The notes under the pieces are model-generated. The model made no database searches. It was not told the DNA's origin and worked only from the letters and a program-made list of their open reading frames with translations. Shown here piece after piece: positions 34,325-42,602 of a stretch of 64,000 nt of DNA (position 1 is its first letter; the number at the start of each line of letters is the position of its first letter). This DNA is from Kineococcus sp. NBC_00420 (GTDB lineage: Bacteria; Actinomycetota; Actinomycetes; Actinomycetales; Kineococcaceae). The stretch covers positions 5,046,006 to 5,110,005 of the forward strand of contig NZ_CP107930.1 in NCBI RefSeq assembly GCF_036021035.1, given 5' to 3'. The translations under genes were made by a program, and so were the position numbers.

Positions 34325-35590
34325 ATGGCAACCGCCACCAAGGCGCCGGCGAGGCCCGCTGGGCGCCAGCAGCACTCGACGTTCGAGTACTCCGCGCGTG
34401 ACCGTGCGGGGAAGCTCGTCAAGGGAACTCTCGAGGCGAACGACTCCCAGGCGGTCGTCCAGCGGCTCGCCTCGCAGGGCATGGCCCCGGTCTCCATCGT
34501 GGAGTCGAAGGCCGGCAAGGGCATGCAGATGGAGATCAGCCTCCCCGGCTCGAACCGGGTGAAGCTGAAGGACCTGGCGCTGATGTCCCGACAGTTCGCA
34601 ACGATGGTCTCCTCGGGACTGTCGCTGCTGAAAGCGCTGTCGATCCTCGCGGAGCAGACGGAGAGCAAGAAGCTCGCGGTGACGTTGCATGAGGTGCGCG
34701 GAGAGGTCGAGAGCGGAACATCGCTGTCCACCGCGCTCGCCCGGCACACCAACGTGTTCCCACCCCTGATGATCAACATGGTGCGCGCCGGCGAGGTCGG
34801 CGGTTTCCTGGACCAGGTCCTCGTCCAGTTGGCCGAGAACTTCGAGTCCGAGGTGAAGCTCAAGGCCAAGGTCAAGTCGGCCATGACCTACCCGGTCGTG
34901 GTGTTCATCATCGCGATCGTCGCCGTGATCGGCATGCTGCTCTTCATCGTCCCGATCTTCGCGAGCATGTTCGACTCCCTCGGTGGCGACCTGCCGCTGC
35001 CGACGAAGATCCTCGTAGCGCTGTCCCACGGCCTCCGCGTGGGCGGCCCGGTGATCCTCGTGATCGCGATCGTGGGACCCGTCCTCTGGCGGAAGATCAA
35101 GAACAAGGACGAAGTCCGCAACGTCGTCGACCCGATCAAGCTGAAGATGCCGATCTTCGGCCTCCTGGCCCAGAAGATCGCCCTCTCCCGGTTCACCCGC
35201 AACCTCGGGACGATGCTGCACTCGGGGGTGCCGATCCTGCAGAGCCTCGAGATCGTCGGCAACGCTTCGGGCAACGTCGTCATCGAGCGGGCGTCTAGGG
35301 ACGTCATGGAAAGCGTGCGCGGTGGTAAGTCGCTGGCCGGTCCGTTGGCCGAGCACGCCGTGTTCCCAGCCATGGTCGTTCAGATGATGAGCGTCGGCGA
35401 GGACACCGGTGCACTCGACGCCATGCTGCACAAGATCTCCGACTTCTACGACCAGGAGGTCGAGGCGACGACCGAGGCCCTCACCAGCCTCATCGAGCCC
35501 CTGATGATCGCCTTCCTCGGCGGAATCATCGGCGCCATGATCGTCGCCATGTACATGCCCATCTTCGGTGTGTTCAACCTCATCCAGTGA
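34325..35590 (+). CDS. pilC: type IV pilus platform protein PilC
   Basis: PilC is the inner-membrane platform on which pilins are added or removed by the motor ATPases. The 421-residue product has an N-terminal KATAP-rich tail with the usual FEYSARDRAGKLVKGTLEA. Two T2SSF domains follow (LMSRQFATMVSSGLSLLKAL and LSRFTRNLGTMLHSGVPILQ), with three main membrane helices, the last near the C-terminus (MIAFLGGIIGAMIVAMYMP). The start is ATG 34325, 14 bases after pilT. The stop overlaps the first pilin gene start, so translation is probably coupled. Confidence 0.93.
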   Translation: MATATKAPARPAGRQQHSTFEYSARDRAGKLVKGTLEANDSQAVVQRLASQGMAPVSIVESKAGKGMQMEISLPGSNRVKLKDLALMSRQFATMVSSGLSLLKALSILAEQTESKKLAVTLHEVRGEVESGTSLSTALARHTNVFPPLMINMVRAGEVGGFLDQVLVQLAENFESEVKLKAKVKSAMTYPVVVFIIAIVAVIGMLLFIVPIFASMFDSLGGDLPLPTKILVALSHGLRVGGPVILVIAIVGPVLWRKIKNKDEVRNVVDPIKLKMPIFGLLAQKIALSRFTRNLGTMLHSGVPILQSLEIVGNASGNVVIERASRDVMESVRGGKSLAGPLAEHAVFPAMVVQMMSVGEDTGALDAMLHKISDFYDQEVEATTEALTSLIEPLMIAFLGGIIGAMIVAMYMPIFGVFNLIQ

Positions 35591-36003
35591 CCGGAACACG
35601 GCGTTCGGCGTTCGTCGACCAGGGTTTCACCCTGATCGAGCTCCTCGTCGTCATGATCATCATCGGGATCCTGACGGCCATCGCGATCCCGGTGACGATC
35701 GCGCAGCGGCAGAAGGCCGTGGAGTCGTCGCTGAAGAGCGATCTGCGGACGGTCGCGGAGTTCGAGGAGAGCTACGCCCACGACGGGCAGGACTACCTGG
35801 CGGTCGCGAAGACCCAGACGCCTGACATCGCGGGCAAGGTCTCGCTCTCCCCGGGCAACTCCGTGGAGGTGACGCTGAACGGTGCTTCGACGGCCTACTG
35901 CATCGTCGTGAGCAACCCGAAGACCCCGAAGGCCTGGGTCTTCGTCTCCACTCAGGGTGGCCAGCAGACGGCCGGCGTCCAGGTCTGTCCCACCTCCTTC
36001 TGA
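35587..36003 (+). CDS. pilA: type IV pilin (first copy)
   Basis: The 138-residue prepilin has a short leader ending DQG, then FTLIELLVVMIIIGILTAI, the class III signal with Glu at mature position 5 that the peptidase in this island would cut and methylate. A globular domain with two Cys near its end (TAYCIVV and VQVCPTSF) probably forms the D-region disulfide loop. GTG 35587 overlaps the pilC stop by four bases. It is closely similar to the second pilin at the 5' end, which points to a tandem duplication. A 13-bp terminator hairpin follows. Confidence 0.9.
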   Translation: MTGTRRSAFVDQGFTLIELLVVMIIIGILTAIAIPVTIAQRQKAVESSLKSDLRTVAEFEESYAHDGQDYLAVAKTQTPDIAGKVSLSPGNSVEVTLNGASTAYCIVVSNPKTPKAWVFVSTQGGQQTAGVQVCPTSF

Positions 36004-36011
36004 GTCGACCA

Positions 36012-36046
36012 AACGGTCCGTGAGTGTTCGTTGCTCACGGACCGTT
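36012..36046 (+). terminator. perfect 13-bp hairpin between the two pilin genes
   Basis: 36012-36024 pairs perfectly with 36034-36046 around a 9-base loop, nine bases after the first pilin stop. There is no T-tract. It would separate pilT-pilC-pilin 1 from the second pilin transcript. Confidence 0.75.
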
Positions 36047-36210
36047 CGCATGCGCGCGTTCGCCCGTTGATCCTTCCGGGTGATCACGTGACCGAGGGGC
36101 TCAAGGACCTTCTCGCCCGCACCGAAGAACTACTTGTCAGAGCCGCCACACCGGAAAGCCGGTGCGCGACCCGCGAGCGGCTCCGGAACTACCCGAAGGG
36201 GAGCATCGAC
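36047..36210 (+). promoter_or_regulatory. structured leader of the second pilin gene
   Basis: This 164-base untranslated leader contains nested pairings: 36140-36146 with 36177-36183 (7 bp) encloses 36149-36154 with 36159-36164 (6 bp, AAAG tetraloop). The frame is open through it, but it uses AT-ending codons (cta, ctt, aga, aca) unlike its neighbours, so it is not coding. The structure ends just before the ribosome binding site and could regulate pilin translation or mRNA stability. It does not match c-di-GMP riboswitch consensus that I know. Confidence 0.45.
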
Positions 36211-36630
36211 ATGCTCGCTCGCATCCGCAAGTCCATGAACGAGAAGGACCAGGGCTTCACCCTGATCGAGCTCCTCGTCGTCATGATCATCATCGGCATC
36301 CTCGCCGCGATCGCCATCCCGGTCTTCCTGAACCAGCGCAAGAAGGCCGTGGACTCGTCCATCAAGTCGGACCTGAAGACCATCGCCACCGCCGAGGAGA
36401 CGGCCTACACCGACAAAAACGCCTACGTGGCGGTCGCCGGCGGCACCGGCACCCTGACCATCGGCGACACCGTCAAGGTCAGCTCCGGCAACACCTTCAC
36501 CGTGAAGCTGGTCGACACGACCGGCTACTGCATCGAGGGTTCTGCGGCCACTGGCAAGGCGACCCAGACCTGGGTCTACAACAGCACCGCTGGTGGTCTG
36601 CAGGCCTCCTCCGTCACCGCCTGCGTCTGA
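36211..36630 (+). CDS. pilA: type IV pilin (second copy, probable major pilin)
   Basis: The 139-residue prepilin has leader MLARIRKSMNEKDQG, then FTLIELLVVMIIIGILAAIA and IPVFLNQRKKAV, the classic N-terminal helix with Glu5. The globular part has two terminal Cys (TGYCIEG and VTACV) for the disulfide loop. ATG 36211 has AAGGGGAG seven bases upstream, the best ribosome binding site in the island. It also has its own leader and is bracketed by terminators, which suits a highly expressed major pilin. The 5' coding sequence is almost identical to pilin 1 over about 50 bases. Confidence 0.92.
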   Translation: MLARIRKSMNEKDQGFTLIELLVVMIIIGILAAIAIPVFLNQRKKAVDSSIKSDLKTIATAEETAYTDKNAYVAVAGGTGTLTIGDTVKVSSGNTFTVKLVDTTGYCIEGSAATGKATQTWVYNSTAGGLQASSVTACV

Positions 36631-36642
36631 TCCGATCGCACT

Positions 36643-36683
36643 GAGGTGGGTGCCGTCCACGGTTCGTGGACGGTACCCACCTT
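36643..36683 (+). terminator. 16-bp hairpin after the second pilin gene
   Basis: 36645-36660 pairs with 36666-36681 around a 5-base loop with only one G-T wobble, and two further weak pairs extend it. It starts 12 bases after the stop and isolates the pilin from the minor-pilin genes. Confidence 0.75.
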
Positions 36684-36733
36684 CCGCACGTGAACCTGGC
36701 GTCGTCCGACGCCCACCGCCATCGGGAGCTCCA

Positions 36734-38080
36734 GTGAAACTGCGTCAGGAACGCCGGCGTGACGAGGGTTTCACCCTCATCGAGGTCGTCGTATCGATGC
36801 TGATCTTCGCCGTGCTGTCCTCGGCGGTGGTCGGCCTCGTGGTCAAGACCCTCCAGACTACGACGAAGGCGGACAACAAGAGCGCTGCCTCGAACCTCGC
36901 GGACGCCAAGAAGGAATACCTGATCGGCACCGACTGGGACAGCGTGGTCAGTGGGAGCAACACGGTCGACGCCGACGGAGACCCCTGGACGAACGCCACC
37001 CAGGGTGTCCAGTACACGGTGAAGACCACCGTGGCGCTGGTGCCCAACTCCGACAGCTTCTGTTCCACCAACGGCGCCGAGCTCACCCGCAAGCTCATCC
37101 GGGTCGACGTGAGCTGGCCCGGGATGGGCAGCACCGACGCCGTCACCAACAGCACGTTCCGCCGCGTCTACCAGTCCGACTCCGCGTCCCAGCCGGGCGC
37201 CGCCGCCTGGCAGGTCAACACGCCTGGATTCTCTCCCACCGGTGCCGTGAGCTACGCGGGCCTGTCTGGCCTGACTGCCAGCGCCTACGACAGTTCCACC
37301 GGCGCCCTCGCCGCGACCGGGGTCACCGACTCCAACGGGTGCGTCGTGATGTCGAACCTGGACGCTGGGAAGTACAGCGTGATCGTCAACCAGGCGGACT
37401 ACGTGGGCCAGGACAACAAGCAGCAGCAGAGCACCGACGTCACGGTTCAGGCCGGCAAGATCTCCGTCCCCGATCCGTTGCGCTACGCGCCGGTCTCCTC
37501 GGCGAAGCTCAAGCTGGTCCAGGTCGCGGGCTACAACCCGCCGTCCTCGCTCGCGAGCTGGACCGGGTTCTCCTCGACCCTCTACGCCGACACCATCAGC
37601 GGTTACGACCAGCGTTCGGCCTGCGTCGGAGCGGCCAGCGCGCTCAGCACCCCGTGCCTGGGTAGTGACGGGACCATCGGACGCCTGTACCCCAAGGCTT
37701 ACAGCGGCTGGCTGGGTCTGTGCGCGGATGTCAACGCAGCGTCCACCAAGGCCACCTCCGGCGACTTCACACCACGCTGGACCGCGGCGGACGTACCGAC
37801 CGTCAATGTCCAGCTCGGGTCGGCGGCATACCAGCTGACGTCGATCCTGACGACGCAGACCTGGGCCGTCACCGCGACCTACACCAACCCGACCGCCTCG
37901 TGCACGGGGCAGACGATCTCACTGGGGAACGCCTCGTCCAACTCGGCGTACAAGGTGGGTCTGCCGCTCGGAACGTGGACGATCACCGCTACGTCCGCCA
38001 CCGGCAAGGTGTCCTCGAAGAACGTCACGGTCACGAGCTCCAGTGCCCCCGTGGTCACGAGCCTCGCGGTGACGTTGTGA
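36734..38080 (+). CDS. large prepilin-like protein with carboxypeptidase-regulatory-like domain
   Basis: The 448-residue product begins with a class III prepilin signal (RRRDEG then FTLIEVVVSMLIFAVLSSAV, Glu at +5). The large ectodomain has a middle portion, TASAYDSSTGALAATGVTD through NLDAGKYSVIVNQADYVGQ, reading like a CarboxypepD_reg/SpaA-type beta-sandwich, and a similar sandwich may end the protein. Such modules occur in surface adhesins. It is probably a minor pilin displayed at the pilus tip. GTG 36734 has GGGAGC upstream, and the stop overlaps the next prepilin start. Confidence 0.82.
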   Translation: MKLRQERRRDEGFTLIEVVVSMLIFAVLSSAVVGLVVKTLQTTTKADNKSAASNLADAKKEYLIGTDWDSVVSGSNTVDADGDPWTNATQGVQYTVKTTVALVPNSDSFCSTNGAELTRKLIRVDVSWPGMGSTDAVTNSTFRRVYQSDSASQPGAAAWQVNTPGFSPTGAVSYAGLSGLTASAYDSSTGALAATGVTDSNGCVVMSNLDAGKYSVIVNQADYVGQDNKQQQSTDVTVQAGKISVPDPLRYAPVSSAKLKLVQVAGYNPPSSLASWTGFSSTLYADTISGYDQRSACVGAASALSTPCLGSDGTIGRLYPKAYSGWLGLCADVNAASTKATSGDFTPRWTAADVPTVNVQLGSAAYQLTSILTTQTWAVTATYTNPTASCTGQTISLGNASSNSAYKVGLPLGTWTITATSATGKVSSKNVTVTSSSAPVVTSLAVTL

Positions 38081-38841
38081 CGCGGCGGCTGCGTGCGGCC
38101 TTCGCACCCGACACGGTGCGCGACGCAGGCTTGACGCTGGTGGAGGTCGTGGTCTCGATGGCCATCGGAGCACTCCTGTTGGCCCTCGTCACCTCGTTCA
38201 CCGTCAGGGAACTGCGGACCATCGACTACGCCGACAAGCGGGGGACTGCGCAGAACCAGATCGCGACCACGCAGGACTTCATCGCGCAGAAGACGCGGAC
38301 GATGGTCGCCTACGTGGGTAGCACGCCGCTGGACGACCCCTCTGGCAAGGACATCAACGGCCCGGTCGCCGCGACGACGGAGACTGTGGGGTTCTACAGC
38401 TTCGTCACGAGCGTGGACGTCAGCGGGACGTCGGTCGCTCCGGTGGAGGAGGTCTGGCTCTGGGTCCAGACGTCCGGGACGAAGCGCCAGCTGTGCTCGC
38501 AGACCAGGGCGCGCACCCGGTCCGCCACGGACAGCGGGAAGCTGGCCGCCCTCTCGCCGGACCTCAACGTGGCCACGAACCGGACCTGCCGCGTGCTCAT
38601 CGCCGACCTCGCCGTCGTGGACAGCACGCGACCTGTCTTCCAGTACGTGACCGCCGCGTTCGACCCGCTCTCCGGGGTTCCCAGCGGTAACCAGGTCGTC
38701 AGCGCGCCGGCGACCGATTCCTCCGCGATGCGCGCCCTGTACGTGAACCTGCGTGTCAACGCCGGCACCGGAGTGCACCCCGTGGTCCTCGAGAAGACCT
38801 CGTTGATCCAGCTGCTGAACAAGATTGGACGGAACCCGTGA
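38077..38841 (+). CDS. prepilin-like minor pilin (PilW-like)
   Basis: The 254-residue product has the class III signal VRDAG then LTLVEVVVSMAIGALLLALV, with Glu at +5 and Leu instead of Phe at +1. The ectodomain of about 215 residues includes two Cys (RQLCSQTR and NRTCRVL). Size and position resemble PilW/PulJ-type minor pilins, which help initiate pilus assembly. GTG 38077 overlaps the preceding stop by four bases, and its own stop overlaps the following gene, so the minor-pilin genes form a tightly coupled set. Confidence 0.8.
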   Translation: MTRRLRAAFAPDTVRDAGLTLVEVVVSMAIGALLLALVTSFTVRELRTIDYADKRGTAQNQIATTQDFIAQKTRTMVAYVGSTPLDDPSGKDINGPVAATTETVGFYSFVTSVDVSGTSVAPVEEVWLWVQTSGTKRQLCSQTRARTRSATDSGKLAALSPDLNVATNRTCRVLIADLAVVDSTRPVFQYVTAAFDPLSGVPSGNQVVSAPATDSSAMRALYVNLRVNAGTGVHPVVLEKTSLIQLLNKIGRNP

Positions 38842-40661
38842 TGCGCAGGTTCGCCCGACGCAGCGATGACGGTTTCACCATGCTGCCCGTGCTCGCGGCC
38901 ATGGTCCTGGTCATGGGGCTCGTCCTCGTCGGGATCGGCTACGCCGTGGCGGCGCACAAGACCGCTCGCGTCTCCCAGGACAGCAAGGGAGCGGCCTCGG
39001 CCGCCCAGGCCGGACTGCAGGACTACATCTCGCGTGTCAACGGCTGCGCCGACTACTACGCGGCGGTGCCGAGCTGCACGACCGTCACGGTCAACCCCGG
39101 TCTGCGCACCTCGGCCAGCCAGACCAACGTGGCCGTCGTCCAGGGCAGCTCGGGCACCGACCAGGCGGTGTACTCGCAGCGAGTGCTCGCCTCGCCGGCG
39201 GGCACCGTGGCGGCCGGGACGTTCAGCACGTCCATCAGGGTCAAGGTCACCGGTCAGATCGTGAACCAGAACACCGGTGCCGTGCGGGAGAGCCGGACCA
39301 TCGTCGCCGACCTGAGCCGCGCGGGGTTCCTGGAGTACCTCTACTTCACCGACTACGAGACCTTCAGTCCCGCCAACACGCGCCTGATCAAGACGGCGAC
39401 CTCCGACACCGCCGACGATTCCTACACGATCAAGGACTACGCGACGGGTGGTTCCTACTCGCTCCAGAAGAACAAGAGCTACGGAATCGCGCAGCCCACG
39501 CTGGACCAGCTGACCGCCGGTTGCCAGAGGTACTACTACTCGACCAAATCGGGGGCTACGACCATCCCCGGCCGAGCGAACTTCCCACGCACGGTGACCG
39601 GTCCCGGCCTCCCGGCCGCCGGGGTGCAGTACTGGCCGACGACCACGTCCCCGGTCATCGGCTCCCTCGCCAGCTACCAGTGCCTCACCATCAGCTTCAG
39701 CGGGAACGACAGCTTCGACGGCAAGGTGCACTCCAACGACGGCATGAGCCTCAGCGGTCCCGTGCTGTTCAAGAAGAACGTCACGACCGGCTGGGCTCCC
39801 GGCGCCGGCAACCCCTGGTACGGCGGGAACAATCCGAACCCGGCCGGGCAGGTGCCGGTCCGCGCGTCGACGCTGTCCATGCCCAAGACGACCGACTCCC
39901 AGGCCGATGTGGCAGCGAAGAGCGGCTGCGTCTACACCGGACCGACCCAGATCACTTTCCTGGCCAACGGGAAGATGAAGGTCCTGAGCCCCAAGACCCA
40001 GGGGACGTCGGTCAACACCGGGTGCGCCATCGGCACGGGGTACATGACGACTGAGCAGACCGTGGCGGGACCGACCAACGGTGTCATCTACGTCCAGAAG
40101 ACCACCGACGCGGGAACCTGCCTCAGCTGGCAGACGACCAAGGACGACGTCACGAACTACGACAACTCCGGCTGCACCACCGGTGACGCGTTCGTCCAGG
40201 GCACCGTGAGCGGCCGGTTCACCGTCGCCGCCCAGCACGACATCGTCATCACGGGGAACATCCTCTACAACGACTGGAGCGTCGGGGCGGACGTCCTCGG
40301 GCTGATCGGTACGAACAACGTCGCGGTCTGGCACCCGGTGAACGCGTCGAACCAGAACCTGACGGCCACCGCGAACCTCGAGATCGACGCGGCCATCGCG
40401 TCGACGGGCAACAGCTTCACGGTGTTCAACTACAGCGGCGGTGGAACCAAGATGGGGACCCTGACCGTCCGTGGGGTCATCGTGCAGCGGTTCCGTGGAC
40501 CGGTTGCCACCGGCAGCGGGTCGAGCACCGCCAGCGGTTACGCCAAGGACTACCGCTACGACGACCGGTTGAACAGCAACCCCCCGCCGGCGTTCATCCA
40601 GCCCGAGTTCGACGCGTGGGACATCTCCAGCACCACCGTCGTGCAGCAGAGTTCGAACTGA
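38838..40661 (+). CDS. 607-residue minor pilin-like protein lacking Glu5 (PilX/GspK-like)
   Basis: The N-terminus SDDG then FTMLPVLAAMVLVMGLVLVG is a class III-type signal and helix, but position +5 is Pro, not Glu. Loss of Glu5 is also seen in the tip pseudopilin GspK. The ectodomain is very large (about 560 residues), Thr/Ser/Gly/Asn-rich with several Cys, and unrecognised in detail. Segments such as SFSGNDSFDGKVHSNDGM and DIVITGNILYND look like a beta-helix or adhesin-type repeat. It ends just before the prepilin peptidase gene. The start is GTG 38838 or ATG 38841. Confidence 0.75.
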   Translation: MMRRFARRSDDGFTMLPVLAAMVLVMGLVLVGIGYAVAAHKTARVSQDSKGAASAAQAGLQDYISRVNGCADYYAAVPSCTTVTVNPGLRTSASQTNVAVVQGSSGTDQAVYSQRVLASPAGTVAAGTFSTSIRVKVTGQIVNQNTGAVRESRTIVADLSRAGFLEYLYFTDYETFSPANTRLIKTATSDTADDSYTIKDYATGGSYSLQKNKSYGIAQPTLDQLTAGCQRYYYSTKSGATTIPGRANFPRTVTGPGLPAAGVQYWPTTTSPVIGSLASYQCLTISFSGNDSFDGKVHSNDGMSLSGPVLFKKNVTTGWAPGAGNPWYGGNNPNPAGQVPVRASTLSMPKTTDSQADVAAKSGCVYTGPTQITFLANGKMKVLSPKTQGTSVNTGCAIGTGYMTTEQTVAGPTNGVIYVQKTTDAGTCLSWQTTKDDVTNYDNSGCTTGDAFVQGTVSGRFTVAAQHDIVITGNILYNDWSVGADVLGLIGTNNVAVWHPVNASNQNLTATANLEIDAAIASTGNSFTVFNYSGGGTKMGTLTVRGVIVQRFRGPVATGSGSSTASGYAKDYRYDDRLNSNPPPAFIQPEFDAWDISSTTVVQQSSN

Positions 40662-41452
40662 TGCCGGCCCTGGTGGCCTTCGCCGGCCTCGTGGGCCTGG
40701 CCATCGGCTCGTTCCTCAACGTGGTCATCCACCGCGTACCCCGGGACGAGTCGGTGGTCCACCCGCCGAGCGCCTGCCCACGCTGCGGTCTCGGGATCAC
40801 CGCGCGGGACAACGTCCCGCTGGTGTCCTGGATCTTCCTGCGCGGACGGTGCCGGGGGTGCGATCTCCCGATCAGCCCACGCTACCCGTTGGTCGAACTC
40901 CTCACGGCCCTCCTGTTCGCCGGGGTGACTCTGGTCGTAGGCCTCTCCTGGGCGCTGCCGGCCTACCTCTACCTGGCGGCGGTCGCAGTGGCCTTGGCGG
41001 CGATCGACATCGACGTCCAGCGACTACCCGACAAGATCGTCCTTCCCTCCTACGGGGTCGCTCTCGTCCTGCTCGCGGTCGCGAGCCTGGGTGACGGGAA
41101 CTGGGGAGCACTCGTCCGGGCCGTCGTCGGTGGTCTCGCGCTGTTCCTCCTCTACGCCGTCATGGTGGTCGTCTACCCCCGGGGGATGGGGCTGGGCGAC
41201 GTGAAGCTCGCCGGGGTCCTGGGTCTGTACCTGGGCTGGTGGGGATGGTCGGCGTTGGCCGTCGGCGCCTTCGGCGCCTTCGTCCTCGGTGGAGCGGGAG
41301 CACTGCTCGTGGTCGCGACCAGGCGTTCTGGGCGCGGCACCCGCATCCCCTTCGGTCCGTACATGCTCGCGGCCGCCCTGGCGTCCCTCGTCGTGGCGGC
41401 ACCCATCGCCGGCTGGTACCTCGACCTCATGGGCATTGCCCCGACCGGGTGA
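40661..41452 (+). CDS. pilD: prepilin peptidase / N-methyltransferase
   Basis: PilD cleaves class III signal peptides and methylates the new N-terminus. The 263-residue polytopic protein has the N-terminal domain with GSFLNVVIHRVPRDES and four Cys in CPRCGLG and CRGCDLP for the methylase part. The peptidase aspartates are in AIDIDVQRLPDKIVLP and the GxGD motif GMGLGDVKLAGVLG. ATG 40661 shares its A with the preceding stop. It would process the pilins and minor pilins encoded just upstream. Confidence 0.94.
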   Translation: MPALVAFAGLVGLAIGSFLNVVIHRVPRDESVVHPPSACPRCGLGITARDNVPLVSWIFLRGRCRGCDLPISPRYPLVELLTALLFAGVTLVVGLSWALPAYLYLAAVAVALAAIDIDVQRLPDKIVLPSYGVALVLLAVASLGDGNWGALVRAVVGGLALFLLYAVMVVVYPRGMGLGDVKLAGVLGLYLGWWGWSALAVGAFGAFVLGGAGALLVVATRRSGRGTRIPFGPYMLAAALASLVVAAPIAGWYLDLMGIAPTG

Positions 41453-41555
41453 GAGCGATCACCCCGGGTGTCGGAACTGCTCAAGCACATAGCACCACAA
41501 TCCGATCATCACTGTGAAGCGTGAGCCCGCCGGGCTCCCAGACGAAGGAGGCGAC

Positions 41556-42602
41556 GTGCCCGCTCGCAGCGCGATCGGTCTCGACCTCGGTACCTCGGGT
41601 GTCCGTGCCGCCGAGGTCTCCTACGGCCGCGAAGGTATCACCCTCGAGAAGTTCGGGCAGGTCGCGCTCCCCGACGGCGCGGTGCGCGACGGGGAGGTCG
41701 TCGACCGCGAAGCGGTCGTCACCCAGCTGAAGGCGCTCTGGAAGGGTAGCGGGTTCACCGGCAAGAAAGTGGCGCTCGGAGTCGCGAACCAGAGGGTCAT
41801 CGTCCGCCAGATCGACCTGCCGTGGATGCCGCTCGCCGAGCTCAAAGCGGCTCTGCCGCTGCAGGTCCAGGACTACCTCCCGATGCCGGTGGAAGAGTGC
41901 GTCATCGACTTCCACCCCACCGAGGAGATCCACGACGGGGACCAGCGCCGTCTGCGCGGCCTGCTCGTGGCCGCGTCGCGCGACATGGTGTTGAACAACG
42001 TCGCCGCCGTCGAGGCCGCTGGTCTGCGGGTCACCTCCGTGGACCTCACGTCCTTCGCGGTGTTGCGCAGCGTGGGCAAACCCCACGGGGACGTGGCGAC
42101 CGAGGCGCTCCTGGACATCGGTGCCCGGGTGTCGAACCTCGTCATCCACTCCGCGGGACAGCCTCGTTTCGTCCGCGTACTGCTGAGCGGTGGCCAGGAC
42201 GTCACCGATGCGATCGCCGAACGTCTGGGGCTGCCAGCACAGATCGCCGAGGCCGTGAAGCGAGGTGGCACCGAGGAGCTGACGCAGAGCGAGCTGGGCA
42301 TGGTCCAGAGCGCGGTCGACCTCATGCTCGAGGTCTTCGTCGACGACATCCGCAGCTCGCTGGACTACTACGCGGCCTCCAACGCCGGGTTTCCGATCGA
42401 GCGCATCGTCATCTCTGGCGGTGGTTCGCTGATGGCCGGCGTGTGCGAACGGCTCGAGGCGGCGACCCGCAAGAAGGTCGTGTGGGCCAACCCGATTGAG
42501 GGGCTGCACCTGGGGCGCACCGGTCTCGACGAACAGCAGCTGTCCACCGTCCAGCCTCTGGCCGCAGTTCCCGTCGGCCTCGCCCTCGGAGTGATCTCAT
42601 GA
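41556..42602 (+). CDS. pilM: type IV pilus assembly ATPase-fold protein PilM
   Basis: PilM is an actin/FtsA-fold cytoplasmic protein that binds the PilN N-terminus. The 348-residue product has the ATPase-fold start AIGLDLGTSGVRAAEVSYG, DLPWMPLAELKAALPLQVQDYLPMP (split as DLPWMPLAELKAAL and QVQDYLPMP), TEALLDIGARVSNLVIHS and ERIVISGGGSLMAGV. GTG 41556 is preceded by GAAGGAGG; the longer frame from 41514 lacks support. The stop overlaps the pilN ATG. The 103-base gap after pilD is the only place for a new promoter here. Confidence 0.9.
   Translation: MPARSAIGLDLGTSGVRAAEVSYGREGITLEKFGQVALPDGAVRDGEVVDREAVVTQLKALWKGSGFTGKKVALGVANQRVIVRQIDLPWMPLAELKAALPLQVQDYLPMPVEECVIDFHPTEEIHDGDQRRLRGLLVAASRDMVLNNVAAVEAAGLRVTSVDLTSFAVLRSVGKPHGDVATEALLDIGARVSNLVIHSAGQPRFVRVLLSGGQDVTDAIAERLGLPAQIAEAVKRGGTEELTQSELGMVQSAVDLMLEVFVDDIRSSLDYYAASNAGFPIERIVISGGGSLMAGVCERLEAATRKKVVWANPIEGLHLGRTGLDEQQLSTVQPLAAVPVGLALGVIS

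Noticed and set aside
36047-36210. c-di-GMP-I riboswitch before the pilin gene
   Set aside because: The conserved GEMM core and tetraloop receptor segments are not present; only generic stems are visible.
36103-36210. Longer N-terminus for the second pilin (VTEGLKDLLARTEELL upstream)
   Set aside because: Codon use is atypical (cta, ctt, aga, aca), prepilin leaders are short, and the best ribosome binding site precedes ATG 36211.
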